The notes beneath the pieces were generated by a model. It was not told where the DNA came from. It was given only the letters and a program-made list of their open reading frames with translations, and searched no databases. Shown here in pieces: positions 27,433 to 36,784 of a stretch of 64,000 nucleotides of DNA. The translations under genes were made by a program, and so were the position numbers. Source of the DNA: Ktedonospora formicarum. Its GTDB lineage: Bacteria > Chloroflexota > Ktedonobacteria > Ktedonobacterales > Ktedonobacteraceae. The stretch is taken from the NCBI RefSeq assembly GCF_016587355.1, contig NZ_BNJF01000001.1, forward strand, positions 1-64,000, in the 5' to 3' direction. How positions within the stretch are numbered: the stretch's first letter is position 1; each line of letters begins with the position of its first letter.

Positions 27433-27779
27433 CTTTCTCCTTCCTCTTTACCCTTCTACACACTCTCTACCAGCGAACAGATACAGCAGCCACAAGGGTG
27501 ATGAGTAACGTTCTGGCTCCAGGTCGAAAGAACGCACTGATCCCTCAAGCTGCGACGCCCTCGCTTCTCCCCACTCACATGCTGCACCAATCGCTCACAT
27601 TCACGAGTTCCAAACAGGCCTCTTGAGCATCCACTCTTCTTCTCACGCTCGTCTCGTCTAACGAGTAACACCCTCACAGAGAGCGCACTCTCTCAGTGTT
27701 TCTTGAAACACCAATGATGCCTACCAGCTTCGTTGACCATCAGCATCCGTGAAGCATATGCGACGACGTCGGTGACTTC
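27433..27779. other. Intergenic, decayed sequence
   Basis: No gene supported. It likely contains the promoter of the YbhB-like gene and the worn upstream edge of dispersed repeat copy 3. Confidence 0.3.
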
Positions 27780-28670
27780 GTAGCAAAATGTACGCGTCAC
27801 GCCCGAACTCCATGCTTTTCTCAAAGCCCTGGCCCAGGCCCTCCGTCTCCCTGCTCCTGCAGGGCGTCTCACCTACCGACCTCCCGCGCCAGTATCACAA
27901 GATGATCTTCCATATCGTGCAGTTGGGACCCTATGTGCGCTCTCGCTGGTGCGAAGACGCTCATACATACACCATCAGCCTCGGCCTCCTCAACGACTCT
28001 CCCCCCTTCCCCTTCACCCCTCAGGGCTTCTAACGCGGCTGCGAGCATACGAGAGGATCAGAGAACGAACACGCCGGCGCTCCTTGACGCAGATCTTCCC
28101 CGGGTTGCTCCAACTCCTACCGAAACATCACACGCACCAGGCTGGGCAGCCACAACTCACGCGCTGCCCAGCCTCTTACGCACCTGGCTCACAACATTTC
28201 ACAAAATTTTTTTCTCACAAGCAGGTGGCAACACTCCTTATCACTGCCATGCAGGGCGTCCCATCATCCAGGCAGAACCGAGCAAGAGGCATTGCAGGAT
28301 TCACACCCCGGCCACCTGGCACCACACGGCAAGACCAGGCGTTTCTTGTGCATTTCAAAACGCACGAGAAACGCACAGAACATGCCTCCTCCTCCTGTTC
28401 TACTCCCCCTGCCCTCTCCTGCCAGTGACACACACACGCCTGGAGAAGCTGTAGATGATCCTCCCACACATCGCTTTTTACGTACCAGGCTCACAACTTT
28501 TGCAAAAATTTTCCCACCACCACACAGATCTCACCAAACCCATCAACGCGACGGCTCCAGACCCGCGTCAAGCGCCAACTCACACAATAGCGTCTCATAT
28601 CGCCCATATCGATGAGCTCTGCACCTTCCTTGACCCACGCATCTCTGCGGATGTCACCATTCCCTGATCA
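27780..28670 (+). repeat. Dispersed repeat module, copy 3 (decayed gene)
   Basis: The front reads VSLLLQGVSPTDLPRQYHKM, then QLGPYVRSRWCEDAH and LNDSPPFPFTPQGF, ending in TAA at 28033. A one-frame-off upstream scrap, TPELHAFLKALAQAL, aligns with MHAFLKAMTRQ of copy 1. The downstream landmarks then follow in the order seen in copies 1 and 2, including CAGGTGGCAACACTCC, CACTGCCATGCAGGG and CACCTGGCACCACACGGC. The module ends with the RLQTRVKRQLTQ block near 28.53-28.63 kb. This is the most complete downstream half of the three copies. No frame is intact overall. Confidence 0.5.
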
Positions 28671-29138
28671 TCTAACGAAAATGGGAAAATGGGAAAATCG
28701 CCTCTTTTATGCAAACTGACCGGGAGGTGACCGGTTTCTGTCCTAGTCAAAGCATCCCATTCCTTCTATACTTGATTTATTACCTTTTGAGGTCTTAACT
28801 GCAATATTAGACAATTAATTACAACTATTATCAAATAATGACAAAAGCGGTAGTTTGTTAGCAAGATTTTTTTCATTCGATACTCATCAAATAGTAGTAA
28901 TCTGAGCTCAAATTGTTCAAGATATCTACTTGGGATGAGAAGCAAATCCCCAAGTCAACAAACGAGCAATAGAGCAGTGCTCACAAAGATTGAGCCATAG
29001 GGTTGTTTGCAAATTAGGGTATTTTGATTCTATTTTCCCATTGGCAGAGAGAATTGCATTTAGAGTAATGGGCTAGAAAAACAGAAAATATTACATTTTA
29101 TGCAAGCAGGCAGGATTGACCTGTGAGGAGATGTGAGT
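28671..29138. other. AT-rich intergenic region
   Basis: Markedly AT-rich from about 28780, with no gene. A short direct repeat AAATGGGAAAATGGGAAAAT lies at 28677-28698. It is the upstream region of the membrane protein gene and may hold its promoter. Confidence 0.4.
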
Positions 29139-29846
29139 ATGCCCCCCTCAGAGCAACAGCCAGTAGCGAACGTTGATCGACCTGTACGCTCCATTAATTC
29201 ACGCGTGCAGATTGTATTACTGGCGATTGGTGGAACCGTGATCTATGGCGTTCTTCAGGATCAGATGACCGCCCATATCTGTGTTGAATATTTTACGATT
29301 GGTCACTACGATTATTGGGGTCTACAAGATCCGACGCTGCTCGCCTTTGAATGGGGGGTGATCGCAACGTGGTGGGTTGGGCTCTTCCTGGGTATGGCGT
29401 TGATGATAAGCGCACAAGTTGGTCGTAGTAGACCTCCGCTCACGGCTCGTAATCTGCTATGGCCGGTGCTCGTGCTGCTCGCGATCACGGGAATTATTGC
29501 ATTCGTGGCAGGTGTGACAGGGTACGCTCTGGCTCAAAATGGTGCGGTCTACCTCGTTGGGTTACTGGCCACATTAGTACCAGAGGCAAAACATAACACC
29601 TTCTTAGCCGATTTATGGGCACACAATGCCGCCTATTTTGTGGGCATTATCGGAGGCATTATAGTCTGTATCAGATCGTGGCAGAAACGAGGAAGGCTCC
29701 GAGGTATACAATCTCGCAAAAGCCGAAGGAACGGAGAGAGCAGCGCTTCTCCCCTTTGGGAGAGGATTGTCCTCTTTGCTCTTGTGATACTTGGCGGTGT
29801 GAGCCTTGCTTGCGGGATACTCTTTCTTCTTGCCGTGAATGTTTAG
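29139..29846 (+). CDS. Hypothetical membrane protein, five TM segments
   Basis: A 235-residue integral membrane protein with hydrophobic segments near residues 22-40 (VQIVLLAIGGTVIYGVL), 70-95 (GVIATWWVGLFLGMALMISA), 108-130 (LLWPVLVLLAITGIIAFVAG), 160-185 (AAYFVGIIGGIIVCIRS) and 207-235 (RIVLFALVILGGVSLACGIL). The first loop has the distinctive ICVEYFTIGHYDYWGLQDPT, a motif I associate with an uncharacterised bacterial family but cannot name. GAGGAG lies 7 bases before the ATG at 29139; a GTG 6 bases upstream would be too close to the site. Monocistronic. Function unknown. Confidence 0.75.
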   Translation: MPPSEQQPVANVDRPVRSINSRVQIVLLAIGGTVIYGVLQDQMTAHICVEYFTIGHYDYWGLQDPTLLAFEWGVIATWWVGLFLGMALMISAQVGRSRPPLTARNLLWPVLVLLAITGIIAFVAGVTGYALAQNGAVYLVGLLATLVPEAKHNTFLADLWAHNAAYFVGIIGGIIVCIRSWQKRGRLRGIQSRKSRRNGESSASPLWERIVLFALVILGGVSLACGILFLLAVNV

Positions 29847-30362
29847 TGGTACTTTGCCGATAAGAAAAATCTCATCCGCTAATGACAGATGGCATCTGGG
29901 CATTCCTCGATAGAATGCATGCATCTTGATATGAAAATAAAAGAATGTGTGGAATGAGAACCAGTGAATCTGTGGTGCTCCCGCTGCATGAGCACATCCA
30001 GGCCATACATGAGGAGGCAACCCTCTTTTATGAATCTCTGAATGTTGGGATTCACAAGATGTACTCCATTATAACGTAATTGGACTTCTTAATACAAAAA
30101 GTTGTGGGGCACCCTAAGCTGACAAGCTGACAGCTTATGTAACGGGACCACATCGAGAAGTCAGCAATACAGAGAGGTACTCGCCACAAAGTGGAGTGCC
30201 TCTCTGTATCCCCTTAGAGTATTGTATTCTCATCTCGCATATCTCTTAAGCGGGAAGCGCTGACATGGATATTAAGAAAATGGTGAATACATAGTGAGAG
30301 AGCTAGCTCCCCGTAAAACGTAAGAACTGCTCAGCATGGTACACTTCAGACAGGGAAAGGAT
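29847..30362. other. Intergenic with terminator-like hairpin
   Basis: No gene supported. Apart from the hairpin at 30167-30209 there is a small AAGCTGACAAGCTGACAGCTT element near 30115. Confidence 0.35.
30167..30209. repeat. 16-bp imperfect hairpin between convergent genes
   Basis: ATACAGAGAGGTACTC pairs with GAGTGCCTCTCTGTAT (15 of 16 pairs plus one G-U) across an 11-base loop. It lies between a plus-strand membrane gene and a minus-strand SDR pseudogene and may serve as a bidirectional transcript barrier. There is no strong T-run. Confidence 0.45.
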
Positions 30363-31217
30363 TCAGTCACCCTGCGAAGCGAATGTACTTCCCAATCCAG
30401 TCAATTGTTCGCTGATCTGGCGGAGACTGCGGCGTGCAGTCGGATCATAAGCTTGGGGATGTGCTCGCGCTTGCTGTAACTGATCGAAGTATTGGCCAGT
30501 AACCGTGTCTAATGTTGGCGAAGTTGCCAAGTGCATAACAGAGCGAAGCCCTTCTTCAACTGTACTTTGAGTAAAAGGTATCGACTCACGAACCATTTTG
30601 GTGTTCATAAGCGAGGCCGGATGTACGCAATTGACAGTAATATGCTCACCTTTCAACAGATCAGCCAGATCAAGGGTAAACATCATCAGAGCGAGTTTAC
30701 TACGTCGATAGGCATCGAGACCATTATAGCGGCGCTCAAGCATAAGGTCGTCAAAATCCAGCGCGCTCTGCCCAACTGATCCAATGTGAATGATACGCGA
30801 AGGCTGACTCATACGCAGTGCAGGCAAAAGCAGGTGTGTAAGTAAGAAGGGAGCAAGATAGTTGACCGCGAACCGAAGCTCATATCCATCTCGGCTGAGT
30901 TCTCTCTTCCCACCAATAAATTTCCCCCCTCCCACTCCAGCATTGTTAATGAGCATATCTAACTGTCGATGCCGCACTTATACTTGCTCAGCTAATTGAC
31001 GAATCTCAACCAAATCAGCCAGATCGGCCAGATAGGGTTCTAACGATGTATTTCCTGTGAGATTTTGTATTTCTCTTCTTGTCCTCTCAAGCCGTTGCGG
31101 ATCTCTGCCATGCAACAACAAGGTTGCGCCTTGTCTAGCCAGCGCAATAGCTGTCTGTTTCCCAAGGCCATCTGTTGATCCGGTAATCAGGATTATTTGT
31201 TGTGTGGGAGGTTTCAT
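30363..31217 (-). pseudogene. Short-chain dehydrogenase with one in-frame stop
   Basis: A classical SDR frame: QIILITGSTDGLGKQTAIAL (cofactor TGxxxGxG), LLHGRDPQRLERT, then after a TAA at 30978-30980 the same frame continues RHRQLDMLINNAGVGGG (NNAG), RIIHIGSVGQSAL (Ser), YRRSKLALMMFTLDLADLL (YxxxK) and VNCVHPASLMNT. Only the single nonsense codon separates the halves, and all catalytic residues survive, so inactivation is recent or the stop is an assembly error. The start at 31217 (MKPPTQQ) follows AAAAGAGAATC. It is the distal gene of an operon with the SDR at 31295-32161. It resembles the retinol-dehydrogenase-like SDR subgroup. Confidence 0.78.
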
Positions 31218-31294
31218 AGTTGATTCTCTTTTCAGCAATAGGTATATCGTAGTATGAGAGTCTGCTGGTTCGCGCTCTTGCAACTGAGCGAGAA

Positions 31295-32161
31295 CTAATT
31301 GGTTGCTACGCCCAATGCTCTCAGCAATAGCCCATCACGCATACGGTCCGGCAACAAACGCAGCAAACTTATCATTCCAGTACCACGCCCAGCAAGGTAG
31401 CGCGTCTTCGGATGGCGAGAAATCAACGCGTGAGCAATGCTCGTTCCTACCACATCAGGAGAATCCATGTATTGATTCGCGGAAGCTTTCGCTACTGCGT
31501 CTAGTGCTGGCGCATACAGCTTGAGAAGTTCTCCAGGCAATCCCTGCCTAAACTGTTGTGCGCTAACAGCGGACTTCTTAAAGATCTCTGTTCGCATCGC
31601 CCCTGGTTCAACAATAGAGACCGATATCTTAAAAGGACGAAGTTCGCTACGCAGCGCATCAGTCATAAACTCTAACGCGGCTTTAGAGGCAGAAAGCACC
31701 CCTAGGTAGGGAAAAGCCACTTGCCCTGTTGGAGCACTAATATTGACGATATGCCCTTGAGCTTTGCGTAACAGAGGCAAAAACACTTGTGTAACCGCAA
31801 TATGTCCAATCACATTCACGTCGAATTGTTTGCGCACCTCCTTAATTGGAACCAATTCAATGGGTCCTTCAACAATCATCCCAGCATTATTCACCAGTCC
31901 ATATAGTCCTTTCTCCCCAACAGCCTCGGAGATAGTTTCTACGGCTTGAATAATGGAAGCTTCGTCAGTAATGTCGAGTTCCACAGGAGTGATTTGGGCA
32001 GAAATTTCTCGTTGAAGCCTCTCACCATCAGAAAATTTCCTTACCCCTGCAAAGATCTGAAAGCCTAAATTATCAAGCTGACGCGCCGTCGCCGTCCCAA
32101 TCCCCCCGGCGGCACCAGTAATTAGAACCGCTTTTCGCTGTGCCTGAGTCATTGTCACCAT
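31295..32161 (-). CDS. Short-chain dehydrogenase/reductase lacking the catalytic tyrosine
   Basis: A 288-residue classical SDR. The Rossmann motif AVLITGAAGGIGTATARQL binds NAD(P); NNAG is at 91-94 and GHIVNIS at 136-142. The YxxxK motif reads L156-S-A-S-K160, so the proton-donating tyrosine is replaced by leucine; the codon is CTT and the surrounding frame is unbroken. A tyrosine occurs four residues earlier (Y152) and might compensate. The rest (SIVEPGAMRTEIF, the C-terminal helices) follows the family of TetR-controlled SDRs. The promoter 60-130 bases upstream carries two palindromic operators. Co-transcribed with the downstream SDR pseudogene. The substrate is unknown and activity is doubtful. 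Confidence 0.9.
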   Translation of the reverse strand: MVTMTQAQRKAVLITGAAGGIGTATARQLDNLGFQIFAGVRKFSDGERLQREISAQITPVELDITDEASIIQAVETISEAVGEKGLYGLVNNAGMIVEGPIELVPIKEVRKQFDVNVIGHIAVTQVFLPLLRKAQGHIVNISAPTGQVAFPYLGVLSASKAALEFMTDALRSELRPFKISVSIVEPGAMRTEIFKKSAVSAQQFRQGLPGELLKLYAPALDAVAKASANQYMDSPDVVGTSIAHALISRHPKTRYLAGRGTGMISLLRLLPDRMRDGLLLRALGVATN

Positions 32162-32224
32162 AGAGATAGATTCCTTTCTCTGAACAAGCAGATGAATTGC
32201 TTCTTCATCTCGCTTTTAACATCG

Positions 32225-32291
32225 ATACGATACGTATCGTATTAATAATTATAATGGATTAAATATATCCGATACGTATCGTATATGTCAA
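32225..32291 (-). promoter_or_regulatory. SDR operon promoter with two palindromic operators
   Basis: On the minus strand TTGACA (32286-32291) and TATATT (32262-32267) are 18 bases apart. The spacer contains the palindrome CGATACGTATCG (32270-32281). A second, longer palindrome ATACGATACGTATCGTAT (18 bp, 32225-32242) lies just downstream of the expected start site. Both share the GATACGTATC core. This is a textbook arrangement for repression by a dimeric TetR-type protein, but no tetR gene adjoins it here. Confidence 0.75.
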
Positions 32292-32326
32292 GCATTTATT
32301 CTCAGTTGCAACCAGATCAATGCACG

Positions 32327-33293
32327 GGTTCTGTCAGAATTCAGAGAAAGGCTTGTCCTAGCAATTGTTGACAAGGTATGTTGAGAACAACAACTCATCT
32401 GAGAAGAAGTGATCCATGAACTGCCCACATTGCACCTCAGCCAGCACCAACGAACAAACCCAGAAGACCATGCTCGGCTATCACATGCTCCGTTGCCTTG
32501 CATACAAGCGCCTCTTCAACGAACGCACAGGAACGCTGTTCAACTTTCTGGAATATCCACTGATGTTGTTCTCCTGGTTGTCCTGTGGCGGCTTCGGTAT
32601 AAGTTGAGCCTGCGGTATCTGGCCAAAATGTTTCTGGAGAGCAACTGGGAATTCACTCACGAGGCGGTTCGGGAGTGGGAAACGCGGTTTGCTCCACTTC
32701 TTGCAGAGCAGTTGCGAACCAAACTACGTGGGCAAGCAGAGTGGTCGTGGTACGTGGATGAAACGTATGTGAAAGTCAAAGGAAAATGGTGCTACCTCTA
32801 TCGAGCCATTGATACCGATGGCAATCTGGTTAATTCGCGCCTGAACGAGAAACGGGATATGGAGGCAGCTCAACAGTTTTTCAAGCAGGCTCTCGCCGTT
32901 GTTGGCCATACACCAGAACAAGTGGCAACGGATGGGTACGCCTCCTACCCGCGAGCAGTGCGTGAAACGCTGGGCAACCAGGTGCTCCATCGGACCAACA
33001 AATATCTCAATAATCGCTTGGAGCAAGATCATCGTGGGATCAAACAGCAATATTATTCAATGTGTAGGTTTGGAAGCTTCACATCAGCATCACGCTTCTA
33101 CTCTGCCTTCGATGAATTACGCGACCATCTGCGCCCTCGTTACATCGTCGGGAAGGCAATGTCACTCACAGAACAACGACCGGTATTTTGTGAAAGACTT
33201 GCGATCCGGAAACTGCTCATGAGAACAGCATCATAACCAGCAGATTATGGTTGAGGAGCTTTAAGTCTCCACATTCTCAATTCTGACAGAAAG
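32327..33293 (+). mobile_element. IS6-family insertion sequence
   Basis: The terminal inverted repeats TTCTGTCAGAATTCAGA (32329-32345) and TCTCAATTCTGACAGAA (33275-33291) match at 16 of 17 positions. They bracket a single transposase gene, for a total of about 965 bp, in the normal IS6 range. No target duplication was identified. The right end truncates a gene fragment that continues at 33293. Confidence 0.75.
32416..33236 (+). pseudogene. IS6-family transposase with one frameshift
   Basis: The first frame gives the N-terminal zinc ribbon region (MNCPHCTSASTNEQTQKTML, FNERTGTLFNFLEYP). A one-base loss near 32553 then shifts into the main frame: DVVLLVVLWRLRYKLSLRYL, WYVDETYVKVKGKWCYLYRA (first Asp), EQVATDGYASYPRAVRETLG (second Asp) and NNRLEQDHRGIKQQYYSM (Glu). 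All catalytic residues are intact, so the element is dead only through the shift unless translation slips. A single-base sequencing error cannot be excluded. Confidence 0.85.
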
Positions 33294-33460
33294 TGGCGCT
33301 GCGCCCCTACCAACGCTTTCCCAAACCAGGAGGCTACCAGATCCAAGCAAAGATTCCCCTCGTCGATCCCACGCGGCTCCTCTTACAAGACACACCTCAC
33401 CTCTTCCGTCAGGCTTCCCCCTTCCTCATGCACCTGGTTCACTTGTTGCAGTACCTCTGA
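33293..33460 (+). pseudogene. C-terminal gene scrap truncated by IS6
   Basis: Directly after the IS6 right repeat the frame reads ALRPYQRFPKPGGYQIQAKI, then PLVDPTRLLLQDTPHLFRQA, then PFLMHLVHLLQYL and a TGA. It has coherent protein composition with no start of its own, as expected for the tail of a gene interrupted by the insertion. I do not recognise the family. Confidence 0.4.
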
Positions 33461-33713
33461 AATTGTTCCTGCTTCCATCACATGACTCCTCCTCGAACGC
33501 TCACTACAATATCCATTCACCGCACATCTCACGCGCGTTCACGCCTGTTTCACCATGCTATTCACCACTCTTCACAATTGTCGATTGGATGCTCATCCCC
33601 CGCCTTGCAAACATTTCAAGAGAGCGGCATCTTGCACTTCACCTCTATCTCTAGAGGTGGGTGAGAACAGGCATTTATGCATGTGGTATCTGACGCATGG
33701 ACAAGTTCTGAGG
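33461..33713. other. Intergenic
   Basis: No supported gene; C-rich plus-strand composition like that of the dispersed modules. Confidence 0.3.
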
Positions 33714-34898
33714 TTATGGCTCTGCTTGCAAAGGAATGTGCACAAAAAATGTGGTGCCTTCTCCCTCCAGGGATTTTACCCATATTCGTCCACCATGTCG
33801 CTCAACAATTGCTTTACTCACTGTGAGCCCCAAGCCCCAACCTTCTCTAAACTGGGCTTCAGCGCAAGAAGCCCGATAAAACGGGTCGAAAATATGGGCT
33901 TGTTGCTCTTGGGAAAGAGCAGGACCTTCATTATGCACTTGGAAAAGCATATAATGAGGGGTCATATCCACGCAGACATGGATCGTCGTGTCTACTAATG
34001 CATAATGAACGGCATTGCCCACCAGATTCACCACAACCAGGGCAAGCCGTTTGTCATCGGCTTGAATAACAACAGGATCACAAGGAAGCTGCAACTCAAT
34101 CTGGCGATTTGAGCCTATTCGTTGGTTCTCAACAACCTCACGGCAAAGATTCCCAAAATCGCAGCGAGAGAACTGCAAACGTTGCTCGTCAGTATGGAAA
34201 CGACTAATCTCAATTAAATCTTCAATCAGTGCCTGTAAAACTCGTGCGCGCGCTTCAACTTTCTCAAAATGCCGAATAGAGAGAAAAACTTCTTCCTCTC
34301 TATATTTCGTTTTGCGCAGGCGACGCAAAGCCAATTGAGCTTCTCCTAGTATGGTGGTGAGAGGAGTACGTAACTCATGAGCCGCACGCATCATAAAATA
34401 ATCCTTGAGATGATTCGCTCGCTCCAGTTCCTGGTTGATTTGCTCAAGATGTCGGTTAGCTGTTGCGAGTTCCTGAGCATAGGTACTCACTTTTTGCTCT
34501 GCTGAATACATACGCCAATATTTCACCACGTTCTGGCCTGCAAGGATTGCTAATATGACTTGGGCGCCCACGAACGGTCCAAGTGTCCTCACTGCAGTTA
34601 CAAAATTCATCCGCAGTATGCCCAATTGAGGGAAGACAATGAGGATAAAAGCAAGTAAGCCAACAAGAGAAGTGACGAGCGCAGGGCTCACGCCCCACAC
34701 AAAACCCACTATGACAGATGCCAAGCATAGAGGGACCCACATAAAATGAACACTTGGGATAAGAAGGGCAAAATACACTGCGAAACACGTGAGGAGAAAA
34801 CCGAGGAGATACCCACAAATAGGTAAGCGCCACCTCGGCAGAGAAGGAGTCGCATTGTGGTGGTGAAAATGTAAGCTTATGTTCCTCATGAGTATCAT
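33714..34898 (-). CDS. Membrane sensor histidine kinase
   Basis: A 394-residue two-component kinase. The N-terminal ~130 residues contain about four membrane helices (YLLGFLLTCFAVYFALLIPS, WVPLCLASVIVGFVWGVSPA, LVTSLVGLLAFILIVF, FVGAQVILAILAG) with short loops. A coiled linker (EQKVSTYAQELATANRHLEQ) leads to HisKA with the phospho-acceptor in MRAAHELRTPLTTILGEAQL (His about 175) and then HATPase_c: N-box LVVVNLVGNAVHYA, a weakened G1 (VHNEGPALS) and G2 GWGLGLTVSKAIVERHGGRI. No response regulator is adjacent, so it is an orphan kinase. GGGGT lies close before the ATG; the site is weak. The signal is presumably sensed within or near the membrane. Confidence 0.9.
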   Translation of the reverse strand: MILMRNISLHFHHHNATPSLPRWRLPICGYLLGFLLTCFAVYFALLIPSVHFMWVPLCLASVIVGFVWGVSPALVTSLVGLLAFILIVFPQLGILRMNFVTAVRTLGPFVGAQVILAILAGQNVVKYWRMYSAEQKVSTYAQELATANRHLEQINQELERANHLKDYFMMRAAHELRTPLTTILGEAQLALRRLRKTKYREEEVFLSIRHFEKVEARARVLQALIEDLIEISRFHTDEQRLQFSRCDFGNLCREVVENQRIGSNRQIELQLPCDPVVIQADDKRLALVVVNLVGNAVHYALVDTTIHVCVDMTPHYMLFQVHNEGPALSQEQQAHIFDPFYRASCAEAQFREGWGLGLTVSKAIVERHGGRIWVKSLEGEGTTFFVHIPLQAEP

Positions 34899-35049
34899 AC
34901 CCCTGACGACCTACCAATCGCTTGCTTCATAGCTACAGAGAAACAATGAGTAGAGCCGGAATATTACACTTTCATCCTACACCTAAGAGCAAGGAGTTGT
35001 GTTTCTTGCCACAAACCACTTCGGATGACGTTTCAGGAGAGCATATCTA
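34899..35049. other. Intergenic upstream of the histidine kinase
   Basis: No gene. It must contain the kinase promoter on the minus strand; nothing distinctive was seen. Confidence 0.3.
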
Positions 35050-35480
35050 ATGCAGAGTTACCATCCAGGCAACGCAAGCTACATCTACCGTGACGAGAAA
35101 AGTCCTTTCCATTTCATTCCTGCTTCTCAATTGGATGAGCAGGTGTGCAGGATCTGCGTGAGGTTCTTACCCATTCTGAGAGTATTGCTCAGGCACTCCA
35201 ATATGCTCAAGCAAGATGCTTGATTCCACAGCAATTACAAGTTCGGCGCGAGCATCTGCGCAAAGCGCGGGCGCGCTTGGAACACCAGCGGGAGCGATTT
35301 ACCAATGTATATCTCGCTAATGTGCTCCCCTGAGAAGAGTACCTCAGCGAGATATCGGGAGCTAGAGCAACACTGAGCAAGGTTCTCTAACTTGAAGCAC
35401 ATGTGGGACACTATAACACGTTGACTGCTCAGGTCCAGTCCATTGAGGCATTTTGCCAGCAGGTACAGCTTGGCAACGAA
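35050..35480 (+). pseudogene. Large serine recombinase, C-terminal remnant
   Basis: Scraps in shifting frames read IPASQLDEQV, then QDLREVLTHSESIAQALQYA, LIPQQLQVRREHLRKARARL and EHQRERFTNVYLANVLP, a stop, then AHVGHYNTLTAQVQSIEAFC. This is the coiled-coil region that follows the zinc-ribbon (recombinase) domain of large serine integrases. At least one frameshift and two stops are present and the catalytic N-terminus is gone. It marks the site of a former integrated element. Confidence 0.6.
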
Positions 35481-35498
35481 AACAGATCGGGCGCATCT

Positions 35499-35934
35499 TC
35501 ACGCTTCTGCTTCCTGCGTTTCCGCATGGCCCCAGGGGAAAGCGGTCGGCTCCTCAGCAATGTGGATCATCTCCGTGATGGGTTCAGGCTTGCGGTTGAA
35601 GGAGGGCTTGATCTCCAGGCGCGCATGATGCGCCTTGATCTCCTCCTCATGCGTTTCGAGATAGGCATTGATCGCCTCCTTACGCCCACCGACCAGCTTC
35701 TGGATCGCAAGCGTCGTAATATACCAGCGCTCCCACGAGGGGAAAGATGATGGACGGCCAATAGTTGAGCAAGAACGAAATGGCCAGGGCGATAGAAACC
35801 GGCAATTGCTCAACGCCGTAGGTGAGCTCCATACTGGCCGCGAACCCTTGTGCGCGACTGCCAAGCGTGGAGAGGAATGACGCCCACTGATAGAGGGAGA
35901 GAATCCTCTTTGGAGTCCAGTTGCTGGAAATCAT
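35499..35934 (-). pseudogene. Hypothetical membrane protein with one frameshift
   Basis: Frame one gives NWTPKRILSLYQWASFLSTL, then ASMELTYGVEQLPVSIALAI and SFLLNYWPSIIFPLVGALVY (about two membrane helices). A one-base change near 35715 leads to the second frame, TTLAIQKLVGGRKEAINAYL, ETHEEEIKAHHARLEIKPSF and a stop at 35499. The charged C-terminal helix after the membrane part is coherent. The family is not recognised. It converges on the serine recombinase remnant and could belong to the same lost element. Confidence 0.5.
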
Positions 35935-36784
35935 GACCGGAATGCCCTTCGATCGATTGGTCTGCGCTTTCTTGGAAAGGATACTGCCCCTCTTTTCCAG
36001 GATATCCTTTCTTGGTTGTTGTTTCCTCCTTTTTCTTGTTCGAGATGGGTGTGATGCGTTGTTGTTGACTGATGTGTTTTGTTGCTACACTGCTGCTGAG
36101 GAAGAAGTCCTCTCCTCGCGCGAGATGTTTGCAAGGAAGTCTCGTGAACCCTTTAGGCAGGGTGATTACTTGACTCCTAAGTGAGAAGTCCGCGCGCATC
36201 GCAGCAGGACAGAGATGCCTCACTTATGAGAAGAGCAACCCCGACTAAGGAGAAGGCGTGAATGCCCCTTTCGCGTAGAGCAGGTACGCCTGATAGGGAC
36301 AAAAGTGCTGATAGTAATTTATACTTTACCGTATTTGCTTGCCTGATGCGAATGGTGGCTGTCCCTATAGACTCCCAAATTCCCTGAAGAATTGAGTCTG
36401 GGAGAAGAAGTTGACGGAGGAACCACACAAGGTGAGCTGAACGAGGAACGTGCTGTAGCCGATAACATGTATTACATTTATTTGGCAGGTTCCGCGTGTG
36501 CCAACAATTCAGGATGGATATAAAACCCATAGTCTCCAATACTGTATGATTTGAGTTTGAGATACTTAAGAGCTGATCAAGGTACAAACTCCTTTGTACC
36601 TTGATCAGCTCTTCAAGCGGCTTGAGAGAGTGGCATTCGGAAAGATGGCAGACTTTTTCTCTCTCCAATTGGTAGGCTTTTGTGAAATTGGTAGACCTTT
36701 TTAGCTGGTAGTAGGTTCTTCCAGAAGATGCCTCTGTACCATCAATTTGTCCTGACTGAATTAAGAGAAACAAATGGGAGAAAA
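35935..36784. other. Region without a convincing gene
   Basis: A 212-codon minus-strand frame (36177-36815) is open, but it runs through a 21-bp perfect hairpin and has Cys/His-rich random-looking composition, so I do not call it. Its first ~10 codons (MKEGQISRWS) are shared with repeat copy B near 48.3 kb. The minus-strand frame ahead of the membrane pseudogene contains a low-complexity KKKEETTTKKG segment. Confidence 0.35.
36568..36613. repeat. 21-bp perfect hairpin with 4-base loop
   Basis: AAGAGCTGATCAAGGTACAA followed by A (36568-36588) is exactly inverted at 36593-36613 around CTCC. It is very stable but lacks a T-run, and is not associated with a defined gene end. Confidence 0.75.

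Noticed and set aside
35680..35864. Separate small genes in two frames at the membrane pseudogene
   Set aside because: The frames join into one coherent protein through a single-base shift, so they are one broken gene.
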